Shown piece after piece: positions 12,331-22,555 of a stretch of DNA of 35,000 nt. Position numbers and translations under genes: made by a program. Where the stretch lies: contig NC_135568.1 in NCBI RefSeq assembly GCF_964340395.1, positions 19,595,210 through 19,630,209 on the forward strand, read 5' to 3'. The stretch comes from Glandiceps talaboti (Eukaryota > Hemichordata > Enteropneusta > Spengelidae). Positions within the stretch are counted from its first letter, which is position 1; each line of letters begins with the position of its first letter. The notes below the pieces were generated by a model. The model ran no database searches and had not been told where the DNA came from. It was given only the letters and a program-made list of their open reading frames with translations.

Positions 12331-12760
12331 TACAATTGAAGGCTTGTTGTAATTTAGTAATCACATTGTTTTGTATCTGTATGTGTCATTGTGTATAATA
12401 AACTGCCATATTTGAATGTCGTGGTTGAATGGTGTTGTCTGACAATGGCAACTGTCATCACTTGATAGTTCAATCATTATAACTTGTAATTATTAAATAT
12501 GAAAATATTAATCTAGTGGTCTTGATTATAGAATTTTAATATCAGCCATCAAGTAGACAATAAGGCTTGACTTTAATTTATCTGGTTATCCAAATTTAGT
12601 ATTATGTTTCTCAAAGATGTATTTTAGAAAACTACATGAGTGTAAAATGAGGCTATTAATTCAAATTTTTCTGTAATAATTCTTAATATTGCTCCTGTAA
12701 TAGGCATATCCCTCTGTAAAGTAGTGAACAATATGTTTCATGTATGTTATCATCCAATAC
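12331..12760. other. Spacer with a possible plus-strand polyadenylation signal
   Basis: AATAAA lies at 12397-12402 and is followed about 20 bases later by a GT-rich stretch (GTCGTGGTTGAATGGTGTTG), the usual layout of an animal cleavage site. No coding exon is visible upstream other than the tandem array, so it could equally be chance in AT-rich DNA. The rest is AT-rich without open frames of note. Confidence 0.35.
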
Positions 12761-14102
12761 TGTACTGTCAATCAACCATGATATACAGTTGTAAAGACAC
12801 TGCCAATCACCCTTGATAATGATGTACAGTAGACACTGTCAATCACCCTTGATATACAGTGAAGACACTGTCAATCACCCTTGATATACAGTAAAGACAC
12901 TGTCAATCACCCTTGATATACAGTAAAGACACTGTCAATCACCCTTGATATACAGTAAAGACACTGTCAATCACCCTTGATATATAGTAAAGACACTGTC
13001 AATCACCCTTGATATACAGTAAAGACACTGTCAATCACCCTTGATGTACAGTAAAGACACTGTCAATCACCCTTGATATACAGTAAAGACACTGTCAATC
13101 ACCCTTGATATATAGTAAAGACACTGTCAATCACCCTTGATATACAGTAAAGACACTGTCAATCACCCTTGATATACAGTAAAGACACTGTCAATCACCC
13201 TTGATATACAGTAAAGACACTGTCAATCACCCTTGATATACAGTAAAGACACTGTCAATCACCCTTGATATACAGTAAAGTCACTGTCAATCACCCTTGA
13301 TATACAGTAAAGACACTCAATCACCCTTGATATACAGTAAAGACACTGTCAATCACCCTTGATATATAGTAAAGACACTGTCAATCACCCTTGATATACA
13401 GTAAAGACACTGTCAATCACCCTTGATATACAGTAAAGACACTGTCAATCACCCTTGATATATAGTAAAGACACTGTCAATCACCCTTGATATACAGTAA
13501 AGACACTGTCAATCACCCTTGATATACAGTAAAGTCACTGTCAATCACCCTTGATATACAGTAAAGACACTGTCAATCACCCTTGATATACAGTAAAGAC
13601 ACTGTCAATCACCCTTGATATACAGTAAAGACACTGTCAATCACCCTTGATATACAGTAAAGACACTGCCAATCACCCTTGATATATAGTAAAGACACTG
13701 TCAATCACCCTTGATATACAGTAAAGACACTGTCAATCACCCTTGATATATAGTAAAGACACTGTCAATCACCCTTGATATACAGTAAAGACACTGTCAA
13801 TCACCCTTGATATACAGTAAAGACACTGTCAATCACTCTTGATATACAGTAAAGACACTGTCAATCACCCTTGATATACAGTAAAGTCACTGTCAATCAC
13901 CCTTGATATACAGTAAAGACACTGTCAATCACCCTTGATATACAGTAAAGACACTGTCAATCACCCTTGATATACAGTAAAGACACTGTCAATCACCCTT
14001 GATATATAGTAAAGACACTGTCAATCACCCTTGATATACAGTAAAGACACTGTCAATCACCCTTGATATACAGTAAAGACACTGTCAATCACCCTTGATA
14101 TC
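12761..14102. repeat. 32-bp minisatellite, about 41 copies
   Basis: The unit is ACTGTCAATCACCCTTGATA followed by TACAGTAAAGAC. Edge copies at 12765-12860 are diverged; internal ones are nearly identical, with recurrent variants TATATAG for TATACAG and AAAGTCAC for AAAGACAC. The AAAGTCAC variant recurs at about 13278, 13532 and 13884, spacings near whole multiples of 32. One unit near 13316 lacks two bases. A last copy resumes at 14338-14386 beyond an inserted element. Confidence 0.95.
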
Positions 14103-14338
14103 ATGTAAGTAATTGGCCCAAAACTGACCAAGTACGGGCAGAGTTACGAGCTCGCAAATCTCAAGTACGAGTGATGTCTGAACGTATATATATGGGTGAC
14201 GTAACGAGCTCGTAAGTCTGAAATACGAGTGACGTCGATTATCCGAATGCTAACGGGGACATGCATTTAGTTCGGATATGCGGTCAGTTCGGATATGCGA
14301 TCTGCATCAAGATGGGACGGGCGGGGTCAAAAGGTCCC
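14103..14338. mobile_element. 236-bp insertion within the 32-bp array (MITE-like)
   Basis: The array is interrupted by CpG-containing sequence unlike anything around it. The left end, ATGTAAGTAATTGGCCCAAA and what follows, aligns with the left end of the large element at 16763, and its first eight bases ATGTAAGT match that element's right end read on the minus strand. The right end (GTCAAAAGGTCCC) partly mirrors the left (GGCCCAAAACTGACC), as a decayed inverted repeat would. Inside are two diverged direct repeats centred on ACGAGCTCGC (14146) and the palindrome ACGAGCTCGT (14204), and a doubled GTTCGGATATGCG. It has no coding capacity. I see no clean target duplication, so the right end may be truncated. 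Confidence 0.6.
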
Positions 14339-14386
14339 ACTGTCAATCACCCTTGATATATAGTAAAGACACTGTCCATCACTGAT
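14338..14386. repeat. Distal remnant of the 32-bp array
   Basis: One full unit plus a decayed one continue the 32-bp array after the insertion. This shows that the foreign segment lies within the array. Confidence 0.85.
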
Positions 14387-15175
14387 AGTGTATTCAGGAT
14401 ATCACAACTGCGATGATGTCAACTGTATATGATGCATACAATACTGTGTCAACCATATACTGTGTCAACTGTTGTGTTGTAACTTGTATGTACTATACTT
14501 GTCAACCCAACCACCTATGGCATCTATATTGTACTCTGTCAACTGCTATTAATTTATGTACTGTCAGCCATTGATGACAGTGTTGTATGTTATTATTCAC
14601 AACTCCTGTGAAGCTATAAAACAATAAATGTTCATACCACCTGAGTAATTTACCTGATTCTGACTTTCATCTTTCTTTTATATAAGTTAGAATTCAGTTA
14701 ATATGATGAAGTCTTTCTTTCAAGAAATAAAATATATAATACTACCTATTTTGTCACACAAATTTATGTACTATTATTCTCACTGGAACTGTTGATAACC
14801 TGTGATTGACCTTTCGTCATGGTCATTAATATGTAATGACATAATGTAAATATATCATTATATTTTCAAAATGGTGTAATTTTCATTTCCATGGCATAAT
14901 GATGGTATGGTAATTATTTGTGTCTAGAATGATAGAGGACTTCGTTTGTGGAATGGTTGTTCATTTCAACTTCATTTTCAACAAAAATATCATTCATAAA
15001 GAATGCCATTATTATTGAGGACAGAATTGCAGCAATTGAAATCCTAATAATTATGTATGCAAAGTAGATTTATGATAGATGTATGGAAATATTATAATGA
15101 ATGTGATGATACACGTTGGCATGTGACTAAATTATAGTTGCAGTAAACAGTCAAATTAAGGCATATTATTATGTA
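14387..15175. other. Unique AT-rich spacer, no gene seen
   Basis: The start holds weak CTGTGTCAAC-type repeats. AATAAA occurs at 14623-14628. The remainder is AT-rich (ATTATT, ATAATG words) with stops in every frame, and I see no exon. Confidence 0.5.
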
Positions 15176-16337
15176 ACAGAGATTACTTGCCCTGGTGTGT
15201 GTATATATACTAGTGCCATTTACTATTATTACATATGTACCAGTGATTACTTACACTGGTGTGTGTGAATACTAGTGGTATTATTACATATGTAGCAGAG
15301 ATTACTGGCACTGGTGTGTGTATATACTAGTGCCATTTAGTATTATTACATATGTAGCAGAGATTACTGGCACTGGTGTGTGTACATACTAGTGGTATTA
15401 TTACATATGTATCAGTGATTACTTGCACTGGTGTGTGCACATACTAGTGGTATTATTACATATGTAGCAGAGATTACTTGCACTGGTGTGTGTACATACT
15501 AGTGGTATTATTACATATGTAGCAGAGATTACTGGCACTGGTGTGTGTATATACTAGTGCCATTTAGTATTATTACATATGTAGCAGAGATTACTGGCAC
15601 TGGTGTGTGTACATACTAGTGGTATTATTACATATGTAGCAGAGATTACTGGCACTGGTGTGTGTACATACTAGTGGTATTATTACATATGTAGCAGAGA
15701 TTACTGGCACTGGTGTGTGTACATACTAGTGGTATTATTACATATGTAGCAGAGATTACTGGCACTGGTGCACTGTGTGTACATACTAGTGGTATTATTA
15801 CATATGTAGCAGAGATTACTGGCACTGGTGTGTGTACATACTAGTGGTATTATTACATATGTAGCAGAGATTACTGGCACTGGTGTGTGTACATACTAGT
15901 GGTATTATTATACATATGTAGCAGAGATTACTGGCACTGGTGTGTGTACATACTAGTGGTATTATTACATATGTAGCAGAGATTACTGGCACTGGTGTGT
16001 GTACATACTAGTGGTATTATTACATATGTAGCAGAGATTACTGGCACTGGTGTGTGTACATACTAGTGGTATTATTACATATGTAGCAGAGATTACTGGC
16101 ACTGGTGTGTGTACATACTAGTGGTAGTATTACATATGTAGCAGAGATTACTGGCACTGGTGTGTGTACATACTAGTGGTATTATTACATATGTAGCAGA
16201 GATTACTGGCACTGGTGTGTGTACATACTAGTGGTATTATTACATATGTAGCAGAGATTACTGGCACTGGTGTGTGTAAATAATAGTGGTATTATTACAT
16301 ATGTAGCAGAGATTACTGGCACTGGTGTGTGTATATA
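15176..16337. repeat. 55-bp minisatellite, about 20 copies
   Basis: The unit is AGAGATTACTGGCACTGGTG, TGTGTACATACTAGTGGTAT, TATTACATATGTAGC. Some early units carry GCCATTTAG in place of the GG before TATTATT. The array stops abruptly inside a unit at about 16337, where family A begins without a transition. Either A inserted into the array, or a breakpoint joined the two. Confidence 0.95.
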
Positions 16338-16762
16338 CGGCCGCCAGACGAAGTCCGGGACGGGGACTTATGGATTGGGTTCCGTCTGTCTGTCCATCCA
16401 TCCGTCCAGAGCCGTTTCTTGGAGATGCCTGGACCGATTTTTTTCAAACTTGGTACAGGGGCAACATACAATGGCATACATATGCACGTCAATTTGTTTC
16501 ATGATATGAGCCAATATGGCCGCCTAGCAGCCATTTTGTTTTCGAATTTTCCATGTCCAAAGCCATAACTCAGACATGCTTGCACAGATCTCATTCAAAG
16601 TTGGTATTAAGACAGTGTTCTATGACATACATGTGCATATTCATTGTTGTTGTGAGACGGTCCAATATGGCCGCCTAGCAGCCACTTTGTTTGTGAATTT
16701 TCCATGTCCAAAGCCATACCTCAGACATGCTTGAACAGATCTCATTCAAAGTTGGCATTAGG
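16338..16762. mobile_element. Family A dispersed repeat, left part of locus 1
   Basis: It matches 33720-34150 closely: GGACGGGGACTTATGGATTG, a CTGT/CCGT-rich tract, then a segment with GATTTTTTTCAAACTTGGTA and internal 151-bp units (GCCATA at 16562 and 16713). Compared with locus 2 it lacks the left arm of the terminal hairpin, which has been replaced by the 55-bp minisatellite. Its right part resumes at 19474, beyond the inserted TIR element. Short frames here (16270-16568) are unrelated to any family I know. Confidence 0.8.
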
Positions 16763-16786
16763 GAGGTAGCTAAATGGTCCAAAATT

Positions 16787-16892
16787 GAACAGTTGCGGGG
16801 CAAAGTGCTAGATCTAGCACTTCGCCACTTTTTGACAAAGTGCTAGATCTAGCACTTCGTCAGTTTTCGCCGAAGTGCTAGATCTAGCACTT
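16787..16892 (+). repeat. Left TIR with three 20-bp palindromes
   Basis: The perfect inverted match to the right end covers 16787-16857. Palindromes lie at 16803-16822, 16838-16857 and 16873-16892, spaced 35 bp apart and separated by TCGCCACTTTTTGACA-like and CGTCAGTTTTCGC-like linkers. Confidence 0.9.
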
Positions 16893-18281
16893 CGCCAGAA
16901 AACAACGAAGTGCGGGACTGTAAACAACGAAGCGCCTCCAACGGCTTGATATAACGTGGTCGTTCGCATCGATAAACGTCACATACATACATGCGTCATG
17001 TCAGTAGTCCGTGTACGTGGTCGTGTGGCGCATGATCGACTCCAAAACTTATATCTTTGGCCGATTGTAACAACGACACAATTTATCTGAAGTTTGTTCA
17101 ATGTTTGCCGAGTAAAACGACCGGTTGAAAGTTCACGTTGCCGTACGTACGGTTGTGTCCCGGGGGTTGTGTGTTCTGTTACAAACATGCCTTGTCAATA
17201 CCTCGCGGTGGATGGACTTGCGCGATCACAGAAACAAGTGTTATTATTTTACCCCTTTCATATACAATTGGCTAAAACACGTCAATATCATCGATATTAT
17301 CGACATTGTATTGTATTCTGATAGAAACATTCTGATATCGTACATATCTCGGGAGTGCCTGTGGGTGGGACTGTACTTCAGAATCTGCAATCTACTCTGT
17401 AAACAACTTGTACCATGTCTATTTTAGAGCGTCAATCATAACGTCTTGAAATAAATTTGAAAATCACTGAAATCTTTATCCAGTATCCATCTTTCAGTAT
17501 AATCACCTGTGTGCTTATTTTCATTCTAATCTATGAAGTAGTAGAACAAGAATATTGTGCAAAATCATGTCATAACTCTGGTGATTTACACGAGATAGAG
17601 CGCGCCTCTGGGGACACATTTATTCTATAAAATCTTTAAAATTTCTCCAAACTGTTTGAACGGATAGTTTTATTTTGTTGATCTCTCTGAAATGACAAAA
17701 TCAATATGGGGGTCATTGTGTTTGTTTTTAAACAAACCGACACCCCCTTCTTTCCCCGGATCCTGGATTTGGCAGCCATGCTGGATTCTAAAAAGCTGAG
17801 ATTGACAATATGCACTTTATTTTCGGGATGCATTCCATGTTAACTTGCGATGTGCTTTTAAGACATACTATAGTCGTTCCCACTTATCACAACCCTACCT
17901 ATGAGCTCCAACCATCTTTCTCGTATAAACCATTTCCTATCGCTATTTCTCGAACGGTCGTCATCTGTATTTCTTACTTTTGTTAATGATATGCAATCCA
18001 GTTCACGAAGTGACATTTATTACTGCTCTACGATCCTCGGCGTCACACTACGCTAATTGTAGCACTATGAAGTCACTTCCTCTGGACCGAACCAAACTAT
18101 AACCGATGGCTATTATTATTACACATTGGATATAATTTCTGAGCGAACGGTATACATAAGGGACGATATTGAAGTTGGTGATTGTCTAGGAATGCAAAAA
18201 AAATCCGATAAACAGTAATGTCGTGATGATTTACTTGAGATCTGGTGAAGTCACGGATTATTTATTGTCGTTGTTTTCAGA

Positions 18282-18454
18282 AGTTGGCAGTACCAAGTAT
18301 ATTGAATTTACAAAACAGTAGTAACGGGTTATCTATAGATTTCTATCAAAATATTAACAGCAATGAAGGGCTGAAATTAAAATTGTTCACACGAATATGT
18401 TTTCGCACTTATGTTTTCGATAGCAATATTTTTTGTCATCTATTAACGATCTGA
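18282..18454 (+). CDS. Possible terminal exon inside the TIR element, unrecognised
   Basis: A strong-looking 3' splice site (TATTGTCGTTGTTTTCAG) precedes an open stretch of 57 codons ending in TGA. The frame reads KLAVPSILNLQNSSNGL and then a hydrophobic, basic tail. I recognise no domain. It may be captured host sequence or chance; no polyadenylation signal follows closely. It lies inside a transposable element, which lowers the chance of a host gene. Confidence 0.15.
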
Positions 18455-18582
18455 TAATACTGAAAGAAGTGAATCTATTCAATAGAAATATAGTGAACGT
18501 GATATAAACTTACACCCAGACTTTATTTTCGTGTTCAACGATCAAGAAAAATCTTCGCTCTCGCATCTCAGACACACACTAA

Positions 18583-18593
18583 CCCCCCCCCCC

Positions 18594-18652
<59 letters not shown>
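18583..18652. repeat. C12 tract and (AC)n microsatellite
   Basis: A run of 12 C at 18583-18594 is followed by about 28 AC dinucleotides. Both are slippage-prone, and their length is likely polymorphic. Confidence 0.95.
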
Positions 18653-18654
<2 letters not shown>

Positions 18655-18729
18655 AAGAAATTCAGTTTTCCTTTATTATTTCTTTGACATGCAATATTAC
18701 AAATGTCACTGCCATTAAATCTGCAGTAT

Positions 18730-19090
18730 GAAGTCTGTGACGCACGCCGAACTCAATGTTTCTACTTCCTGAAATCTTCGAAGTTTCGAGTGTATGGGAG
18801 TTCGTTATTTGACATGAACAGTTGTCAAAATGGAGGTCTACGGTTGTTGGTAGTGGTGTCAAGCCGTTATCAAGTACAGAGTACGAAACGTGGTACCGAA
18901 ACGACTATGTGCTATAGTTGAAGTCTGTGACGCACGCCGAACAAAATTAAAATGTTCGTAGTTTCGACTGTGTTATTTTACGTGACAGCTGTCCAAAATG
19001 GCGGTCTGCGGTTGTTGGTAGTCACGCCGTTGTAAGGAGTACGAAACGTGGAAGGGAAACGACCACGAGCTGTATTTTTCGCCGCATAGA
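18730..19090. repeat. Diverged tandem duplication, 190-bp period
   Basis: GAAGTCTGTGACGCACGCCG starts at 18730 and again at 18920. The two copies stay alignable through AAAATGG(A/C)GGTCT(A/G)CGG, TTGTTGGTAGT and GAGTACGAAACGTGG. The second copy is shorter by small deletions. It lies in the right part of the TIR element interior; its role is unknown. Confidence 0.8.
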
Positions 19091-19302
19091 ACATCGGAAA
19101 AGTACAAAACTGAACGTTACTAAAAATTACGGAGTAGAAACTTGTTTGTGCATTGACAAAACATACGGAAAATCAAACTCTAAGGTCGTTAAACACGGGA
19201 AGTAACATTTTACACTGAGAGTAATAACATGTCCATTACCGGTATAACATGACATATTTACCGATGACCTAGCACTTTGCCACACTTTGCCAATCTTTGT
19301 TG

Positions 19303-19443
19303 AAGTGCTGGATCTAGCACTTCGCCACTTTTTGACAAAGTGCTAGATCTAGCACTTCGTCAGTTTTCGCTAAAGTGCTAGATCTAGCACTTTGTCAAAA
19401 AGTGGCGAAGTGCTAGATCTAGCACTTTGCCCCGCAACTGTTC
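19303..19443 (-). repeat. Right TIR with four 20-bp palindromes
   Basis: The perfect inverted match to the left TIR is 19373-19443. Palindromes lie at 19303-19322 (one base imperfect), 19338, 19373 and 19408, again 35 bp apart. The end has one palindrome more than the left end. Confidence 0.9.
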
Positions 19444-19473
19444 CGATTATGAATTCTTTGTTACAACTTACAT

Positions 19474-19610
19474 GCATTAGGACAGTATTCTATGACATAC
19501 ATGTGCATATCCATTTTCGTTGTGATACAATCCGATATGGCTGCCTGGCAGCGATTTTGTTGTCGCAGTTTTCATGTCGAAAGCCATACTCAGACATGCT
19601 TTTTGTCGTG
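19474..19610. mobile_element. Family A dispersed repeat, right part of locus 1
   Basis: The sequence resumes at GCATTAGGACAG and continues with TCTATGACATACATGTGCAT and GATATGGCTGCCTGGCAGC as in the 151-bp units at 34000-34400. It completes the A copy interrupted by the TIR element. It fades after CAGACATGC near 19600, and a diverged family C-like stretch follows to about 19720. Confidence 0.75.
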
Positions 19611-19719
19611 TATAGATGAAGAAATTTTAAGCATATAATGATCTCATCAGCGATATACAAATTGGGTGTAAAAATGTGAATTTTGGTCAAAAAGTACTCG
19701 GTTGATGAAATTTGGTGAG

Positions 19720-20100
19720 ATGTTTCTAGAAGTGCATGTTACTCTGCTTTCAATCCCAGGTTCTCGCATTAGTGGCTACTCCGCCCTACAAACATCGCCT
19801 TATCTACTATCAGTAAATCGAATGCCTAACGTATACATATCAATTTCAAGTTTTACTGTCAAAATATACCAAAGACAAGGTGAAGCAGTATCATTATTTT
19901 CAATTTTCCATTGCACAAGATCGGGAGTGTTCGTGGCCATAGCTAGGTTATCGGTTGTGGAGGCAACTAGATTAGCGTCAGTGGCATGAAAGGAACGCTG
20001 TGAACAGCATGTATTGCCTATTTTTAGTGACACTTTCAATGGAAAGATTTTGACTCTCACTAACACCATGGACATGTTCCAAACTCTGTAACTAAGATTA
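19720..20100. other. Unique segment open on both strands; possible exon
   Basis: The plus strand is open 19702-19989 and the minus strand 19800-20075. On the minus strand an acceptor-like GCTGTTCACAG (about 20006-20016) precedes a frame reading ATDANLVASTTDNLAMATN, which ends near a GGTATATT donor-like site. On the plus strand TTTCAATCCCAG (ending at about 19759) precedes GSRISGYSALQTSPYLLS. I recognise neither product and cannot decide between strands. Nothing else supports a gene. Confidence 0.2.
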
Positions 20101-21404
20101 CAGCCCGAGGAGGAAAATGACGTTCTACCGAATCACCCCAATATTATACTATTGTCTTGTTTAGCAGCTGTTATAGCAGTAGTGAGAGAGTGCTATGGAA
20201 GTCGACTTATTGTACCAACTCCGACTGACACACCACTCATGCAATAGATGTTTTGGACATCCCTTTTTACCTTCCATCCACTGCAGCTAGCATATGTATA
20301 AAATGTATAAAATGTGTGATAGTGAGGTGTAGTTAATATTCAAATATGCAAATAGTAGACGTTCTACCTGAAACAAAAACAGAAATATTTATTAAACCTC
20401 ACGAAAGGTGCCTCCATATTTACCCCAGCTCAGAGATCGTGCTCCGATCTGACACGTCTTCAACTAGTGCCTCCTCAGGGTAGGAAGTCTATATACCTAT
20501 AGCTATTGCACACCATTATTTCAGATTCCGATTGAGGAGACAATTTTTACTCTTTATCACAATGCTATATGATATGACAGTTTGTTGTGTCATATGTCCC
20601 TCCTAACAGCAACTCCATGTGCCTAAGAGCAGCCCTATTTTTTTCTGTTTCTCATTACTATACTATTACCAATATTATATGGGTCAGTCGGTCGATTAAA
20701 AAAGTCATCATCATGTATTTGCTACTCTTTCTCTTTTTCCTCCTTGATGTTTTCTTTTTATGTGATTTTTGTTGTTGATGTTGGGGGTTTGAAACTTTTG
20801 GTCGGTCGTATAATGAAAATCAGAAAGAAAGACTAGAGTGACCCTAATAAATTGAAGTACGTCAGACAACAATTTAGCATTTCATGATCATCTGATTTGT
20901 TAAATTTTACAGTTGAAGAAAGATCAATACAGGCAATCACGAGTAAAAAATACCCAATACCATACTGAACTTCTTTACTTAGTTGAAGTTTTTGCTACAC
21001 TAATGCGATACTAACAATTACTGTATGATACAAAATTGAGACAATATAAACTCGTAGTTTATATACTTCCAGGTAGTTTGTATTTTACAAATACTGTGTT
21101 GTAAATTAGAACAATGCTCATAAATGGATAATCGTGGGGCAACTCCTCTTCTTTCGACATATGGCACACTTCCTTCTTTATTGGCCATTGAAAATATCAT
21201 TGAAATTTTATGATAGTCAATGCCACGATCGTACGAAGACTGAAAACGTGACACTGACAGAAGTTCTATGTATCAACACTTCATAGCAATGGATCACGTA
21301 CACCAAGGGTATAGAAATGGATGTGAAATGATGCTACAACGTTGTAACATGTTATTAACTGTACAATCAAAGTTTAGAGCAGTCAGTCTGAACTTGCATT
21401 CAGG
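20101..21404. other. Unique spacer with a weak minus-strand exon candidate
   Basis: Mostly AT-rich and non-coding. On the minus strand 20426-20489 an acceptor-like ATATAG precedes YPEEALVEDVSDRSTISELG, which ends at GGGTAAAT; the frame is short and unproven. The same place holds an AGATCG/CGATCT inverted repeat. A minus-strand frame at 21018-21254 is of unknown meaning. A 12-bp palindrome TACAACGTTGTA is at 21335-21346, upstream of the ORF at 21405. Confidence 0.35.
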
Positions 21405-21683
21405 ATGAGTAAGATGTCAATTATCATCACCGAAGATCAGAGAGAGGCAGTCGAGGTGTTTTTCGCCCATTCCGATTGGGATTGGTCGTTGTGCAAGACA
21501 CAGAGAATATCTGTACTCGATGTGCTCATAACTTGGTTTCAATCAAAGAAGACGGCTAGAATTGACAATGACAAATTTAGTTTTTGTAATCGTGTACATG
21601 TATATGGCACACTATTGGGATTTTCAGCTATCTTGTTTATTTTGGAGATAATGTTAGCATCATTAGGATTAGTTCGTTTGTGA
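21405..21683 (+). CDS. Small unrecognised protein or first exon with C-terminal membrane segment
   Basis: A 92-codon frame starts with a good Kozak context (A at -3), and an in-frame TAG lies about 30 bases upstream. Residues 1-63 are polar and mixed (TEDQREAVEVFFAHSDWDW near the start). Residues about 66-90 (YGTLLGFSAILFILEIMLAS and flanks) are strongly hydrophobic, with one glutamate, and look like a transmembrane helix. A consensus donor GTGAGT begins at 21680, just before the stop, so the frame may be a first coding exon (21405-21679) spliced onward rather than a complete protein. I recognise no family. The antisense strand is also partly open, so this may still be chance. Confidence 0.35.
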   Translation: MSKMSIIITEDQREAVEVFFAHSDWDWSLCKTQRISVLDVLITWFQSKKTARIDNDKFSFCNRVHVYGTLLGFSAILFILEIMLASLGLVRL

Positions 21684-22035
21684 GTATTACATGTTGATTG
21701 ACAGCTGCATAGTTTTCTGACGTCTGACCGAAAGTAATTTCGAGAAATGTACCTCAGATTTCCATTCTTATTGAAAGTGAATGCTGTAATTACATACGTC
21801 ATATATTCATAATGACTTGGTCACAGTACGGTAGATGTCAATGGTCGGAACACGTGCAAACTGCAGTTTGGCAGGAGCTTTTGCTAGATTGTTACCACTT
21901 CCCTATTGTTTAGCAAAATGACCACAAAGGGCCTTCGCCGTTTAAGTAGGGGAGGCAGGCCTTTAAAATGTTTTTGACACAATTGGCCTTAGCAACAACC
22001 CGATGCCAGTATATTTTGATACAATTACAACATCA
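21684..22035. other. Unique spacer, nothing recognised
   Basis: Mixed sequence with no clear exon, repeat or regulatory cluster. The words CTTAGCAACAACC and AGGCAAGTGAG near the end show the approach of the family C repeat. Confidence 0.5.
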
Positions 22036-22440
22036 TTTGGTAGGCAAGTGAGTAAACATTCAAAAAAGTATATACAAATATCCTTAGCAACCATGATCAC
22101 ACCCGCAGTAACAATCAGCAATTGTGTATTTCACAATGATAACAACAGTGATTCTTAGACCAGTGAACAAACATTCAAAAATTATATGCAAATGTGCCTC
22201 GCAAGAAGACCATGCCCATAACAACAGCCAAAAGACTGCATATATTGCAAAGATTACAACAGGGATTAATAGACAAGTGAATAATATAAAAAATATATCA
22301 AAATATGTCTAGCAACACGACCACACCCATAGCAACAGGCAAATGATCACGTACATTGCTAAGATAAACAACAGGGTTGGATAGACAACTGGATAATCAT
22401 TCAGCAAATGAACACCTATACCTAGCATGGATCAGCATGT
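22036..22440. mobile_element. Family C dispersed repeat with 112-115-bp internal units
   Basis: Diverged units start near 22043 (GGCAAGTGAGTAAACATTC), 22158 (GACCAGTGAACAAACATTC), 22272 (GACAAGTGAATAA) and 22384 (GACAACTGGATAATCATTC). Each contains an A-rich stretch, an ATGCAAAT-like word, then CTAGCAACACGACCACACCC and ATAGCAACAG-type words. Related single units occur at 2370-2440 and 34930-35000. No protein coding is visible. Confidence 0.7.
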
Positions 22441-22555
22441 GAATAAACATTTTTAAAAACTGTATAGTTTTGCCATTGGTACTACATTGTTGTATTATTT
22501 TTATGATTTTTATGGAAATTTGCCGTTATAGATAAACACTATAATAATGGAACAG

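Larger units (their letters stand above)
16763..19473. mobile_element. 2.7-kb TIR element with palindromic subterminal repeats, inserted in family A
   Basis: The 71 bp at 16787-16857 are perfectly inverted at 19373-19443, both starting GAACAGTTGCGGGGC on their own strand. Each TIR region carries a 20-bp palindrome AAGTGCTAGATCTAGCACTT (16803, 16838 and 16873; 19338, 19373 and 19408; an imperfect copy at 19303). The octamer GCATTAGG flanks the whole at 16755-16762 and 19474-19481, exactly where the family A sequence is interrupted. Both copies carry a C where other A copies have T, so they derive from one target site. An 8-bp duplication fits hAT-like or Merlin-like transposition, but the superfamily is not established. 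The interior is CpG-richer than the surroundings and holds no long open frame, so the element looks non-autonomous. Confidence 0.8.

Noticed and set aside
8498-12352. Frames of 88-255 codons repeating MSYKTYKLGT, and minus-strand partners
   Set aside because: They follow from a 30-bp unit without stops. Frame shifts from single-base losses recur without compensation, both strands are open, and there is no unique flanking coding sequence.
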